A DNA stretch of 64,000 bases from M3007 sp964646615 (GCA_964646615.1 CAZYEV010000008.1:124001-188000), one strand, 5' to 3'; shown: positions 34,835-44,220, numbered from the stretch's first letter. The notes: a model not told the origin generated them from the sequence alone. Made by a program: numbers and translations.

Positions 34835-35683
34835 ATGCAAAAGGTAAGGAAATTTCAGAGTGCTGTATTTGCTCTGGCAGCGATAGCCCTTTTAGCGTCC
34901 AGCTGTGTGGTCGTGCGTCAGGGCGAATTTGCCGTGCGCCGCAATTTGGGTAAGTACGAAGACCGGGTTTACACCAGCGGTTTGCGCACGTTCAACCCAT
35001 TTACAGCGACGATTGTCAAGGTCAGCGGCCAGACGGAGAACATCGAGGTCAGTGTAAACATCCCATCGAAGGAGGGTTTGACTATTCAGAGCGAGGTATC
35101 CATCCTGTATCGGGTGGTGCAGAAAGAGACGCCCAACCTGTTGCGCACGGTGGGCTTGGACTACGAGAACACGCTTATTCTGCCGGTATTCCGCTCGGCG
35201 GTGGCCGATGTTACGGCGCGCTATTTCGCTAAGGACATGCACTCGGGCAGCCGGGCAGAAATTGAGGTAGCCATCCGTGACCTGATGATGCAGACGCTCG
35301 GCCCGCGCGGTATTATCATTGAGGCCGTTCTGCTCAAGAGCATCGTGCTGCCGCGCAACCTGACGAAGGCCATCGAGGAGAAGCTCGAAGCCGAACAGCA
35401 GGCGCTGCGCATGGAGTTTGTGCTGCAACAGGAGCGCCAGGAGGCCGAGCGCAAGCGCTTGCAGGCGCAGGGCGTACGCGATGCCAACCAGATTATTTCG
35501 GAGGGTCTGACGCCGGAAATCCTGCAGTTTAAGGCCATTGAAGCCTGGTTGGAACTGAGCAAATCGCCCAACGCCAAAGTCATCTTTACGAATGGCTCTG
35601 TGCCGTTGGTCATGGATGCCGAGCAGACGAGCAACACCGTTGTGCCGCCGCCGGCGCGCTCGTCCACCTCGGGCAGGCAATAA
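34835..35683 (+). CDS. prohibitin/SPFH-family protein with lipoprotein-type signal
   Basis: 282 residues. An SPFH (prohibitin) domain spans about 28-200, with EFAVRRNLGKYEDRVYTSGLRTFNPF and GLDYENTLILPVFRSAVADVTARY, followed by a charged coiled-coil (EEKLEAEQQALRMEFVLQQERQEAERKRLQAQG). The N terminus reads ALAAIALLASSC, a lipobox with a candidate lipidated Cys near residue 24, where most prohibitins have a plain membrane helix. It would form ring-like assemblies on a membrane face. A strong terminator follows, so it appears monocistronic. Confidence 0.85.
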   Translation: MQKVRKFQSAVFALAAIALLASSCVVVRQGEFAVRRNLGKYEDRVYTSGLRTFNPFTATIVKVSGQTENIEVSVNIPSKEGLTIQSEVSILYRVVQKETPNLLRTVGLDYENTLILPVFRSAVADVTARYFAKDMHSGSRAEIEVAIRDLMMQTLGPRGIIIEAVLLKSIVLPRNLTKAIEEKLEAEQQALRMEFVLQQERQEAERKRLQAQGVRDANQIISEGLTPEILQFKAIEAWLELSKSPNAKVIFTNGSVPLVMDAEQTSNTVVPPPARSSTSGRQ

Positions 35684-35704
35684 CGGACAGCTATTGAGGT
35701 ACTG

Positions 35705-35749
35705 AACGCCTGTTCCGGTTGCGTTTCACCGCCGGAGCAGGCGTTTTTT
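35705..35749 (+). terminator. intrinsic terminator after the SPFH gene
   Basis: ACGCCTGTTCCGG pairs with CCGGAGCAGGCGT, with one G-T wobble, and is followed by six Ts. Confidence 0.88.
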
Positions 35750-35810
35750 ATGGAGCTAAACCTTACGCCTGTGCAAAGCGTTTGGGCGGCATTTGCATCC
35801 GCCCAACAAC

Positions 35811-37142
35811 ATGAGCGACCAACCCATTGCCCTGTTCTGGTTTCGGCGCGACCTGCGCCTCGACGACAACGCCGGCCTGTACCATGCCCTGCGCGGGCCG
35901 CATCCGGTGCTGCCGCTTTTTATTTTCGATACGAACATCCTCGACGACCTGCCCAGCCGCCGCGATGCGCGCGTGGAATTTATCCACCGGGCACTGGCCG
36001 CGCTCAAGGAACGCCTGAAAGCACTGGGCAGCGACCTGATGGTCCATCACGGCAAGCCCACCGACGTGTGGCGCCAACTGCTGCAGACGCACCGCGTCGC
36101 CGCCGTTTATACCAACCGCGACTACGAACCGTATGCGCTGGAGCGCGACGCTGCCATTGAGGCCCTGCTGGCCGAACGCGGCATTCCCTTCCACACTTTT
36201 AAAGACCATGTCATTTTTGAAAAGGGCGAGGTGCTCAAAGACGACGGCAAGCCTTACACGGTCTTCACCCCTTACAGCCGGAAATGGCGCGCCAAACTGG
36301 CCGAGCGTCTCGAGCCGGACGGCACGTCGTTTTACCTGACCTCTTACCCGTGCGACAGGTATTTCGGCAACTTTCACCGGGTTTCGGCGGCGCTGCCCTT
36401 CCCGACGCTGGCCGATATCGGCTTTGAGCCGGCTGGAATAGCGTTCCCGCCGGCTGTGGTGCCGCGCGGGCTTATTCGCAACTACGACCGGACGCGCAAC
36501 TTTCCGGGAATTCAGGGCACGTCGCGTCTGGGCGTTCATTTTCGCTTTGGCACCATCAGCATCCGCGAAAAAGCGCGAAATGCGCAGCAGCTCAACGACA
36601 CGTACCTGAACGAGCTCATCTGGCGCGACTTTTACAGCCAGATACTGGCGCATTTTCCGCATGTGGTGGGGCACCCCTTCCGGCCCGAATACGAGCGGGT
36701 GGCCTGGCGCAATGCGCCTGACGAATTTGAGCGCTGGTGCGAAGGCCGCACGGGATACCCGATTGTGGACGCCGGGATGCGCGAGCTGAACGCTACCGGC
36801 TACATGCACAACCGCGTGCGCATGATTACGGCCAGTTTCCTGACCAAACACCTGCTCATAGACTGGCGGCTGGGCGAGGCCTACTTCGCTCAAAAACTGC
36901 TGGACTTCGACCTGGCCAGCAACAACGGCGGCTGGCAGTGGGCTGCCGGCTGTGGCACCGACGCTGCCCCCTACTTTCGCATTTTCAACCCCACAGAGCA
37001 GGCCAAAAAGTTTGACCCGGAGTACAAGTACATCCGCCAGTGGGTACCCGAATACGGAACGCCGGCTTACCCGAAGCCGATGGTGGAGCATGCGTTTGCG
37101 CGCCAGCGCTGTCTAGAGGCCTTCAAGGCGGCCTTGGGGTGA
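35811..37142 (+). CDS. deoxyribodipyrimidine photolyase / cryptochrome family
   Basis: 443 residues from the ATG at 35811 (MSDQPIALFWFRRDLRLDDN). The N-terminal Rossmann domain binds an antenna chromophore; the C-terminal FAD-binding half contains TSRLGVHFRFGTISIRE, ELIWRDFYSQIL, NRVRMITASFLTKHLLIDWRLGEAYFAQ and WQWAAGCGTDAAPYFRIFNP, all classical class I photolyase signatures. It repairs UV pyrimidine dimers with light, or senses blue light. A TTG 18 bases upstream is not favoured. No partner gene is apparent. Confidence 0.92.
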   Translation: MSDQPIALFWFRRDLRLDDNAGLYHALRGPHPVLPLFIFDTNILDDLPSRRDARVEFIHRALAALKERLKALGSDLMVHHGKPTDVWRQLLQTHRVAAVYTNRDYEPYALERDAAIEALLAERGIPFHTFKDHVIFEKGEVLKDDGKPYTVFTPYSRKWRAKLAERLEPDGTSFYLTSYPCDRYFGNFHRVSAALPFPTLADIGFEPAGIAFPPAVVPRGLIRNYDRTRNFPGIQGTSRLGVHFRFGTISIREKARNAQQLNDTYLNELIWRDFYSQILAHFPHVVGHPFRPEYERVAWRNAPDEFERWCEGRTGYPIVDAGMRELNATGYMHNRVRMITASFLTKHLLIDWRLGEAYFAQKLLDFDLASNNGGWQWAAGCGTDAAPYFRIFNPTEQAKKFDPEYKYIRQWVPEYGTPAYPKPMVEHAFARQRCLEAFKAALG

Positions 37143-37241
37143 GCAGAGTTTACACGTATTTAATACCGGAGCACCTGTGGGGGCGCCCTATCTTCGCCCG
37201 CTGAAGCAGCCCGTGTAAACGGGCGTCCCTTTGTTCATTTT

Positions 37242-37249
37242 TACCTTTT
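37242..37249 (+). promoter_or_regulatory. imperfect -7 element TACCTTTT for the PhoD-like gene
   Basis: One mismatch to TAnnTTTG, 6 bases before the ATG at 37256. A second imperfect match, TATCTTCG, lies at 37189-37196. Confidence 0.35.
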
Positions 37250-37255
37250 TCAACC

Positions 37256-38617
37256 ATGATGCGTTCGATTGCCAACTTCTGCTTTGCCGCCGGTGTGGCG
37301 TTTGTACTGGTCGTGCTCGGTATGCCCTCTTTTGCACAGCACTCGCTGCTGCAGTCTGGCCCCATGCTGGGCTATGTGGATATGAAAGAGGTGCTCTTAT
37401 GGGCGCAGACGAAGCAGCCCGCTGCCGTCTATTTTGAGTACTGGGACAAAGAAAAACCCTCGGAGCGCTTCACGACCGATGCGGTGATAACGCAAAAAAG
37501 CACAGGCTACACCGCTAAATGCGTGGCCGACCGCGTAGAGCCGGGCCGCCAGTATGCTTACCAGCTGTACATTAACAAAGAAGCCGTAACCCTGCCCTAC
37601 CCTACGGAATTCAAAACCCAACCCCTATGGCGCTGGCGCACCGACCCGCCCGCGTTCACCGTGGCAGCAGGCAGCTGCGCCTACATCAACGAGGAACGCT
37701 ACGACCGCCCGGGGCGCCCTTACGGCAGCAACTACCAGATATTCAATGCCATAGCCGCCCAAAAGCCCGACCTGATGCTCTGGCTGGGCGACAACATGTA
37801 CCTGCGCGAACCCGACTGGGGCACGCGCACGGGCATGCTGCACCGCTTCACTTACGACCGCTCCATCCCTGAGCTGCAGCCGCTGCTGGCCGCCACGCAC
37901 CACTACGCCATCTGGGACGACCACGACTTCGGCCCCAACGACAGCGACGGCACCTGGATCAACAAGGACCTCGCCTGGGAGGTCTTCCAGGCCTTTTGGG
38001 GCAATCCTACCTTCGGCCTGCCCAGCCAAAAGGGCTGCACCACGCAATTCCAATACGCCGATGTGGATTTCTTTCTGCTGGACAATCGCTATTTCCGCAC
38101 GCCCAACAACTGCAAGACCTGCCCCTGCACGGTGCTGGGCAAAGAGCAACTGGACTGGCTGCGCGGCGCCCTGGCGGCCAGCCTGGCGCCCTACAAGGTG
38201 GTGGCCATGGGCGGGCAGTTTCTCAATACGCACGCCACGTACGAGACCTACGCCAACCTTTGCCCTGCCGAGCGCGATAGCCTGCTGGCCTTCATCGAGC
38301 GCGAAAACATCCGCGGCGTCCTTTTCCTCACGGGTGACCGGCACCACACGGAGCTGAGCGCCTACAAAAATGCTCGCGGCAACTGGGTGTATGACCTCAC
38401 GACCTCGCCGCTTACATCGGGCGTGCACGCCGGCGCTGCCAACGAAGCCAACCAAAATCGGGTGAGCGGCACGTTGGTAACACAGCATAACTTTGCCCTG
38501 CTGCGCTTCAGCGGCCCGCGCACGCAGCGCCAGGTAGAAATTTCTATCCTGAGCAATGAGGGCACCGTTTTGTGGAAAAAGACCATCCTTCCCAACGGCG
38601 AACTTGCCCGGGACTAA
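37256..38617 (+). CDS. PhoD-like metallophosphatase (exported)
   Basis: 453 residues with a signal peptide ending near SFAQ. An N-terminal fibronectin-like region precedes the PhoD metallophosphatase core: FTVAAGSC, LMLWLGDNMYL, YAIWDDHDFGPNDSDG and LTGDRHHTEL. These Asp, Asn and His residues are the expected metal ligands. It should hydrolyse phosphomonoesters or diesters outside the cytoplasm. The next gene, gpsA, starts 27 bases downstream, so cotranscription is possible. Confidence 0.9.
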   Translation: MMRSIANFCFAAGVAFVLVVLGMPSFAQHSLLQSGPMLGYVDMKEVLLWAQTKQPAAVYFEYWDKEKPSERFTTDAVITQKSTGYTAKCVADRVEPGRQYAYQLYINKEAVTLPYPTEFKTQPLWRWRTDPPAFTVAAGSCAYINEERYDRPGRPYGSNYQIFNAIAAQKPDLMLWLGDNMYLREPDWGTRTGMLHRFTYDRSIPELQPLLAATHHYAIWDDHDFGPNDSDGTWINKDLAWEVFQAFWGNPTFGLPSQKGCTTQFQYADVDFFLLDNRYFRTPNNCKTCPCTVLGKEQLDWLRGALAASLAPYKVVAMGGQFLNTHATYETYANLCPAERDSLLAFIERENIRGVLFLTGDRHHTELSAYKNARGNWVYDLTTSPLTSGVHAGAANEANQNRVSGTLVTQHNFALLRFSGPRTQRQVEISILSNEGTVLWKKTILPNGELARD

Positions 38618-38644
38618 CGCCTTGCCTCACCTACTACTGAACGC

Positions 38645-39697
38645 ATGGATAGCGACACCCGACCCGTCGGCGTCATCGGCGCCGGCTCTTTTGGCGCAGC
38701 CATCGCCAATGTGCTGGCCCAAAATCGAGACGTGCTGCTGTACAGCCGGAAAGAGGAGAAGGTTCGACACATCAATGAGTGCCGCGAGCATCTGGGGGTA
38801 ACGCTGATGCCCCGGATATGTGCCACCAATGACGTGGAAGAGATGGCCGAGCGCTGTACGCTGCTATTTCCCATCGTTCCTTCGGCCAGCTTTCGCCAGA
38901 TGATGCGCTCGTTTGGGCCGTTCCTCAAGCCTCATCACATTGTTATCCACGGCACAAAGGGCTTTGACCTGCTGCCGCCTTTTCGGGAAGAGGAGCTCGA
39001 TGCTCCGGGTGTAGTGCTGTCGCGCGCATACGTGCGCACCATGAGCGAGGTCATCCTCGAAGAGAGCAGCGCCGTGCGCGTTGGCTGCATCGCCGGGCCT
39101 AATCTGGCCCGCGAAATTCTGGACGGCAAGCCCTCTGCGGCGGTTGTCGCCAGCCGCTTTCGAGAGGTCATCCAGGCCGGCCAGGCGGCCCTCAATGGCC
39201 CTCGGTTCCGGGTATTTGGCTCTTACGACCTCCTGGGCGCCGAATTGGCCGGTGCATTCAAAAACATCATCGCTCTCGGCTCCGGCATCTTAGATGGCCT
39301 CGGGCTGGGGCGCAATATCCAGGGTTTGCTCATCTCTCGCGGTCTGGTGGAAATGGTCAACCTCGGCAAAGCCTTAGGCGCCTCCAACCAGGCGTTCATC
39401 GGCGTGGCTGGCATCGGCGACTTGGTAACCACCGCCACCAGCCCCGACAGCCGCAACTTTCAGTTTGGCGTGCGTTTAGCGCGTGGCGAAACGGCTGAAC
39501 ACATCCGCAGCACGCTGACCGAACCTGCCGAGGGCGTCCGCACCCTGCGCGTCGCCCGCCAACTCGTCCGGCAGTATCGGCTTCACTCCCCCATCCTCGA
39601 AATGCTCCACACCGTCGTGTTTGAGCAGTATCCTGTCGAGCGCGCCATCGAGTATTTGATGTCTTACCCGTATTTTGTGGATGTAGATTTCTTGTAA
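38645..39697 (+). CDS. gpsA: glycerol-3-phosphate dehydrogenase [NAD(P)+]
   Basis: 350 residues. The N terminus has the dinucleotide motif GVIGAGSFGAAIA, then HGTKGFD and the catalytic region AELAGAFKNIIALGSGILDGL with its lysine, and IAGPNLAREI. It reduces dihydroxyacetone phosphate to sn-glycerol 3-phosphate for phospholipid synthesis in the cytoplasm. It follows the PhoD-like gene closely and precedes a sterol-desaturase-family gene that has its own -7 element. Confidence 0.93.
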   Translation: MDSDTRPVGVIGAGSFGAAIANVLAQNRDVLLYSRKEEKVRHINECREHLGVTLMPRICATNDVEEMAERCTLLFPIVPSASFRQMMRSFGPFLKPHHIVIHGTKGFDLLPPFREEELDAPGVVLSRAYVRTMSEVILEESSAVRVGCIAGPNLAREILDGKPSAAVVASRFREVIQAGQAALNGPRFRVFGSYDLLGAELAGAFKNIIALGSGILDGLGLGRNIQGLLISRGLVEMVNLGKALGASNQAFIGVAGIGDLVTTATSPDSRNFQFGVRLARGETAEHIRSTLTEPAEGVRTLRVARQLVRQYRLHSPILEMLHTVVFEQYPVERAIEYLMSYPYFVDVDFL

Positions 39698-39701
39698 CCG
39701 C

Positions 39702-39709
39702 TAATTTTG
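39702..39709 (+). promoter_or_regulatory. -7 element TAATTTTG for the sterol-desaturase gene
   Basis: An exact TAnnTTTG match 10 bases before the ATG at 39720, in the 22-base gap after gpsA. Confidence 0.6.
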
Positions 39710-39719
39710 TCGGCGCATT

Positions 39720-41012
39720 ATGGAAACTTACGGCGCTGTACTGAACTGGGTCATTCCCATTTTTTTCCTGCTTTATTTCATCGAAGTCATCGTCGCCTGG
39801 CGCAGGGGCGCACAGGTTATTCGAGGCTTAGACAGCGTGTCCAGTTTCAGCTCGGGCGTTACGAATGTGGTCAAAGACGTGTTAGGGCTGAGTATTGGCA
39901 TTCTCAGCTACGGCTGGTTAGTGCAGCATGTGGCGCTGGTCCACATCGAGGCGACGTGGCTGGTCTATGTCATTGGCTTTATCGCCGTGGACTTTCAGGG
40001 CTATTGGGTGCACCGCTGGAGCCACGAGATCAATTTCCTGTGGAACAGGCACATCATCCACCACAGCAGCGAGGAGTTCAATCTGTCGTGTGCGCTGCGG
40101 CAGTCTATTTCGAATGTGTTCAACTACTTCACCTTTTTGCTGCTGCCGGCAGCGCTGCTGGGCGTGCCAACGGAGGTTATTGCCGTCATTGGGCCGATCC
40201 ACCTGTTTTTGCAGTATTGGTACCACACGCGCCTGATTGGGCGGCTGGGTTGGCTGGAGCACATCATCGTTACGCCGTCGCACCACCGCGTGCATCACGC
40301 CATCAATCCGGAGTACATAGACAAGAACTATGCGCAGATTTTCATCGTGTGGGACAAGTGGTTTGGCACCTTTCAGGAAGAGTTGCCACACGTGCCGCCA
40401 GTGTATGGGGTGAAGCGGCCCGTTCGGACGTGGAACCCGTTCAAAATCAATTTTCAACACCTCTGGCTACTGCTGACCGACGCCTGGCGCGCGCGCTCGT
40501 GGTGGGACAAAATGCGGCTGTGGTTTATGCCCACCGGCTGGCGGCCCGCCGACGTGCGGGAACGGTACCCCGTAGCGGTAGTCGAGGACGTCTATCGCAT
40601 GGAGAAGTACGACACGCCCGCTTCGCGTGCCTTAGTGGTGTGGTCGTGGGTGCAGCTGTTCTTCTGCTATTTCCTGCTGATCTACTTCTTCGCCTATTTA
40701 GGGCCGATAGGCTCGCCGGGCATCTTCTGGTACGGGGCATTCATCTTCGCCTCGGTCTTTGCGTACACGGAGCTGATGGACCTCAATGCGCGTGCTCCGT
40801 GGTATGAGCTGGCCAAATCGCTGTTGGGGCTGTACCTCCTCTTCTGGGGCGGCGGCGATTGGTTTGGCGCAGGCGAGCGCGTGGGCCGCTGGTATGTCGG
40901 GATTGTGGCGGCTCATTTGGTACTTTCGCCGTTGGTGGCCTTCTGGCTGGCCCGCCGCGATGTGCCCAAACGCCAGGCCAGTACGGCCACGTCAGCCGTT
41001 TCTGCCGCTTAA
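39720..41012 (+). CDS. sterol desaturase / fatty acid hydroxylase family membrane protein
   Basis: 430 residues with several membrane helices. The di-iron histidine clusters of the superfamily are complete: HRWSH (HX3H), HIIHH (HX2HH) and HRVHH (HX2HH). The C-terminal 120 residues are additional helices. The length and layout resemble alkylglycerol-monooxygenase-like members; the substrate, whether lipid, sterol-like or carotenoid, is not determinable. It lies between gpsA and the tRNA-dihydrouridine synthase gene. Confidence 0.88.
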   Translation: METYGAVLNWVIPIFFLLYFIEVIVAWRRGAQVIRGLDSVSSFSSGVTNVVKDVLGLSIGILSYGWLVQHVALVHIEATWLVYVIGFIAVDFQGYWVHRWSHEINFLWNRHIIHHSSEEFNLSCALRQSISNVFNYFTFLLLPAALLGVPTEVIAVIGPIHLFLQYWYHTRLIGRLGWLEHIIVTPSHHRVHHAINPEYIDKNYAQIFIVWDKWFGTFQEELPHVPPVYGVKRPVRTWNPFKINFQHLWLLLTDAWRARSWWDKMRLWFMPTGWRPADVRERYPVAVVEDVYRMEKYDTPASRALVVWSWVQLFFCYFLLIYFFAYLGPIGSPGIFWYGAFIFASVFAYTELMDLNARAPWYELAKSLLGLYLLFWGGGDWFGAGERVGRWYVGIVAAHLVLSPLVAFWLARRDVPKRQASTATSAVSAA

Positions 41013-41025
41013 AGCGAGGCTGTCG

Positions 41026-41033
41026 TATCTTTG
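41026..41033 (+). promoter_or_regulatory. -7 element TATCTTTG for the dus gene
   Basis: An exact TAnnTTTG match 11 bases before the ATG at 41045; it probably drives dus-cca-SPOR/OmpA. Confidence 0.6.
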
Positions 41034-41044
41034 CCGCGCTTGTT

Positions 41045-42034
41045 ATGGTAAAGATAGGCAACCTTGAATTAGGCGAGTTTCCGCTGCTGCTGGCCCCCAT
41101 GGAAGATGTCAGCGACCCACCCTTTCGCAAATTATGCAAAGAGCAGGGAGCAGATCTGGTCTATACTGAATTCATCAGCGCCGACGGGCTGGTGCATGAG
41201 GCCATCAACTCGCTCAAGAAACTGGACATCTTCGACTACGAGCGGCCCATTGGCATCCAATACTTTGGCGGCCAGCTGGACAGTATGCTGCAGGCGGCAG
41301 AGATGATCGAGAGCAAAAATCCGGATCTCATAGACATCAATTTTGGCTGTCCGGTGGCCAAAGTGGCCTGCCGAATGGCTGGCGCCGGGCTGCTGCGCGA
41401 CGTGCCGCACATGGTGCGGCTCACGGAGGCTGTGGTCAAAAGCACGCGCCGCCCCGTAACGGTCAAGACGCGCTTAGGCTGGGATGCCGATAGCATCAAC
41501 ATCGTGGAGGTGGCCGAGCGCCTGCAAGATGCGGGCATCGCCGCGCTGACCATCCACGCCCGCACGCGCGCCCAGATGTACAAGGGCGAAGCGGACTGGA
41601 CGTGGATTGCGCGCGTCAAGGAGAACCCGCGCATGCGCATACCGGTGTTCGGCAATGGCGACATTGACTCGCCGCAAAAAGCACTCGAATACCGACGCCG
41701 GTACGGCCCCGACGGCATCATGATCGGACGGGCCAGCATCGGCTACCCGTGGATTTTCCGCGAGATTAAGCACTACTTCGCCACCGGTGAACTGCTGGAG
41801 CCGCCCTCTGTGGCCGAGCGCGTACGGGCCGCCCGACAACACCTGACCGACAGCATCGCCTGGAAAGGCCCGAAATTGGGCGTCCTGGAAATGCGCCGCC
41901 ATTATGGGCCTTACTTCCGCGACCTGCCCAACATCAAACCCTATCGCCATCGGCTCGTTACGGAAATGGAGCCGGAGGTCTTGTTCGCCATCCTGGCAGA
42001 GATCGAAGAGGTCTATTCCTTTGAGATGGTTTAA
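41045..42034 (+). CDS. dusB: tRNA-dihydrouridine synthase (DusB-like)
   Basis: 329 residues from the ATG at 41045 (MVKIGNLELGEFPLLLAPMEDVSD). The FMN TIM-barrel shows DINFGCPVAKVACRMAGAGLL with the catalytic cysteine in GCP, then TVKTRLGWD, IHARTRAQMYKGEADW and GNGDI with IGRAS. It reduces specific uridines in tRNA D-loops. It is the first gene of a run with cca (14-base gap) and a SPOR-OmpA gene (3-base gap). Assignment to DusB rather than another Dus subtype rests on general resemblance. Confidence 0.85.
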   Translation: MVKIGNLELGEFPLLLAPMEDVSDPPFRKLCKEQGADLVYTEFISADGLVHEAINSLKKLDIFDYERPIGIQYFGGQLDSMLQAAEMIESKNPDLIDINFGCPVAKVACRMAGAGLLRDVPHMVRLTEAVVKSTRRPVTVKTRLGWDADSINIVEVAERLQDAGIAALTIHARTRAQMYKGEADWTWIARVKENPRMRIPVFGNGDIDSPQKALEYRRRYGPDGIMIGRASIGYPWIFREIKHYFATGELLEPPSVAERVRAARQHLTDSIAWKGPKLGVLEMRRHYGPYFRDLPNIKPYRHRLVTEMEPEVLFAILAEIEEVYSFEMV

Positions 42035-42048
42035 TCCCACACATCCTC

Positions 42049-43494
42049 ATGACGTTTGACTTCAACGCACAAGAAGAGCGGCTCGCCGCCATCGTTGCCA
42101 GTGCCGCCCGGGAACTGGGTGTGCCGGCCTATATCGTGGGAGGCCACGTGCGCGACCGCCTGTTGGGCCGCCCTAACAAGGACGTGGACATCGTGTGCGT
42201 AGGCGACGGCATCCAACTGGCCGAAGCTGTCGCCAGCAAAATCACACCGCGCCCCAAGGTGGCCACCTATCGCCGCTTCGGCACGGCCATGCTGCGCTTC
42301 GAGGATATCGAGGTGGAATTTGTCGGCGCCCGCAAGGAAAGCTACCGCCCCGAAAGCCGAAAACCCGACGTGGAGCAGGGCACACTGCAAGACGACCAGT
42401 TCCGACGCGACTTCACCATCAACGCCTTAGCCGTCAGCCTCAACGAGGAAGACTACGGCCAGCTGATTGACCCTTTCGACGGCATCGGCGACCTGGAGCG
42501 CCAGATCATCCGCACGCCGCTGGAGCCAGAGAAAACGTTCTCCGACGACCCGCTGCGCATGTTGCGTGCTATCCGCTTCGCCACGCAATTAGGCTTTACC
42601 ATCGAGCCTAAAACACTGCAAGGCATCGCCCAGAACGCCGAGCGCATCCGCATCGTCTCGCAGGAGCGCATCACCACCGAACTGGAGAAAATCCTGAAAG
42701 CGCCCAAACCCTCCATCGGTTTCAAACTGCTGTTCGATACCGGGCTATTGGCCCTCATTTTCCCCGAACTGACCGCCCTGCACGGCGTGGAAGACCGCGA
42801 CGGACGCGGGCACAAAGACAACTTCTACCACACGCTCGAAGTGTTGGACAACGTCTGCCAGCGCAGCGACAACATCTGGCTGCGCTGGGCTGCCCTCCTG
42901 CACGACATCGGCAAGCCTGCCACCAAAAAATACGACCCAGAAACCGGCTGGACCTTCCACGGCCACGAATGGGTAGGGGGCAACATGGTGCCGCGCATCT
43001 TCCGACGCATGCGCCTGCCCTTGGATAGCAAAATGGACTATGTGCAGAAATTGGTGCGCCTGCACCTGCGCCCCATCGGCCTGACGCGCGAAGAGGTTAC
43101 CGACAGCGCTGTGCGCCGACTGCTGTACGACGCCGGCCCAGATATTGACGACCTGATGCTGCTGTGCTCGTGCGATATCACGACCAAAAACCCGCGCAAA
43201 ATGGCCCGCTACTTAGAGGGCTACGAATACCTGCGCGAACGCATGGCTGAGGTTACCGAAGCCGATCGCCTGCGCCTGTGGCAACCGCCCATCAATGGGG
43301 AAATCATCATGCAAACCTTTGGCATACCGCCCTCGCGCGAAGTCGGCATCATTAAAACTGCCGTCCGCGAGGCCATTCTGGATGGCGAAATCCCCAATGA
43401 GTACGAGGCCGCCTACGAACGCATGCTGCAGGAAGGCGCTCGACTCGGCCTGTACCCCGTGAACGAACCCGCTCCACATCCGACCCAATCGTAA
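42049..43494 (+). CDS. cca: CCA-adding / poly(A) polymerase-type nucleotidyltransferase with HD domain
   Basis: 481 residues. The head domain has VGGHVRDRLLGRPNKDVDIV, with the GG and DxD metal-binding motifs of class II CCA enzymes, then RRDFTINALA and the RFATQLGF helix. A C-terminal HD domain follows (WAALLHDIGKP). It adds CCA to tRNA 3' ends; the tRNA-Cys gene in this window lacks an encoded CCA, consistent with need. It is cotranscribed with the dus gene. Confidence 0.93.
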   Translation: MTFDFNAQEERLAAIVASAARELGVPAYIVGGHVRDRLLGRPNKDVDIVCVGDGIQLAEAVASKITPRPKVATYRRFGTAMLRFEDIEVEFVGARKESYRPESRKPDVEQGTLQDDQFRRDFTINALAVSLNEEDYGQLIDPFDGIGDLERQIIRTPLEPEKTFSDDPLRMLRAIRFATQLGFTIEPKTLQGIAQNAERIRIVSQERITTELEKILKAPKPSIGFKLLFDTGLLALIFPELTALHGVEDRDGRGHKDNFYHTLEVLDNVCQRSDNIWLRWAALLHDIGKPATKKYDPETGWTFHGHEWVGGNMVPRIFRRMRLPLDSKMDYVQKLVRLHLRPIGLTREEVTDSAVRRLLYDAGPDIDDLMLLCSCDITTKNPRKMARYLEGYEYLRERMAEVTEADRLRLWQPPINGEIIMQTFGIPPSREVGIIKTAVREAILDGEIPNEYEAAYERMLQEGARLGLYPVNEPAPHPTQS

Positions 43495-43497
43495 CTC

Positions 43498-44220
43498 ATG
43501 TGCTCCTCTCGGCTTAAACTCGCTTGCCTGCTCGCTGCGCTCTCTTGGCTGACCGGCGCTCTGCACGCCCAGCACTTCCGTGTGCAAATCACAGCCTCGT
43601 TTGACTCATTGCCTGCCACCTACTTCCAGCAGCGCGGGCTAAAAAGCGTGTGGCGCGCCACCGACGCCGCGGGCATTCATCACTATTACTTTGGCAGCTA
43701 CCCCACCCGCATAGAGGCCGAAAAAGCGGTGAAACAACTCAAAGACAAAGGCTTCGCGCAGGCCACAGTCATTGACTTAGACGAGCAGCGTCTGCTGGCC
43801 GACCGCGAACGCTGCGCCTATTTTAAAGGTGGCCCTTTGCCGCTGGCCGAAAGCGACTCCGTGCGCTTCATCTATTTTGAAACCGGGAAAACGCTGCTTT
43901 CAGAAGCCGGCAAAAAGCATGCGATGCACATGATGAACCAGCTGAAGGCAGTCCCCAGCTCGCACCTTTACATCCTGGGCTACGCCGATGCCGTTGGCAC
44001 AACACCTGCCAATATGGAGCTGGCCACCGAGCGCGCCCGCGTAGTGCGCAATTTCTTGCTCGACAACAACCTGCCTGCCGAGCGCATCCACCTGTATGCC
44101 TACGGCGAAACCGAAGCCGGCATTGCCGACAGCAACGATGACCTGCAAAACGACTACGAACGCGCCGAACTGCGCCGGCGCTTTCGCTGCGCGGTCCTCA
44201 TCTGGCGCCGGCAACCCTGA
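43498..44220 (+). CDS. SPOR and OmpA domain envelope protein
   Basis: 240 residues, starting 3 bases after the cca stop. A signal peptide (about 1-24) is followed by a SPOR-like domain (FRVQITASFDSLPATYF, YYFGSYPTRIEAEKAVKQLKDKGF), then an OmpA-type domain (IYFETGKTLLSEAGKKHAM, LGYADAVGTTPANMELATERARVVRNFL, IHLYAYGETEA). The protein should bind peptidoglycan twice over. It ends the dus-cca run, 27 bases before the convergent regulator gene. Confidence 0.85.
   Translation: MCSSRLKLACLLAALSWLTGALHAQHFRVQITASFDSLPATYFQQRGLKSVWRATDAAGIHHYYFGSYPTRIEAEKAVKQLKDKGFAQATVIDLDEQRLLADRERCAYFKGGPLPLAESDSVRFIYFETGKTLLSEAGKKHAMHMMNQLKAVPSSHLYILGYADAVGTTPANMELATERARVVRNFLLDNNLPAERIHLYAYGETEAGIADSNDDLQNDYERAELRRRFRCAVLIWRRQP

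Noticed and set aside
35763..37091. A 442-codon open frame on the minus strand over the photolyase gene
   Set aside because: Antisense shadow typical of GC-rich coding DNA; the plus strand gives a full class I photolyase with all its motifs.
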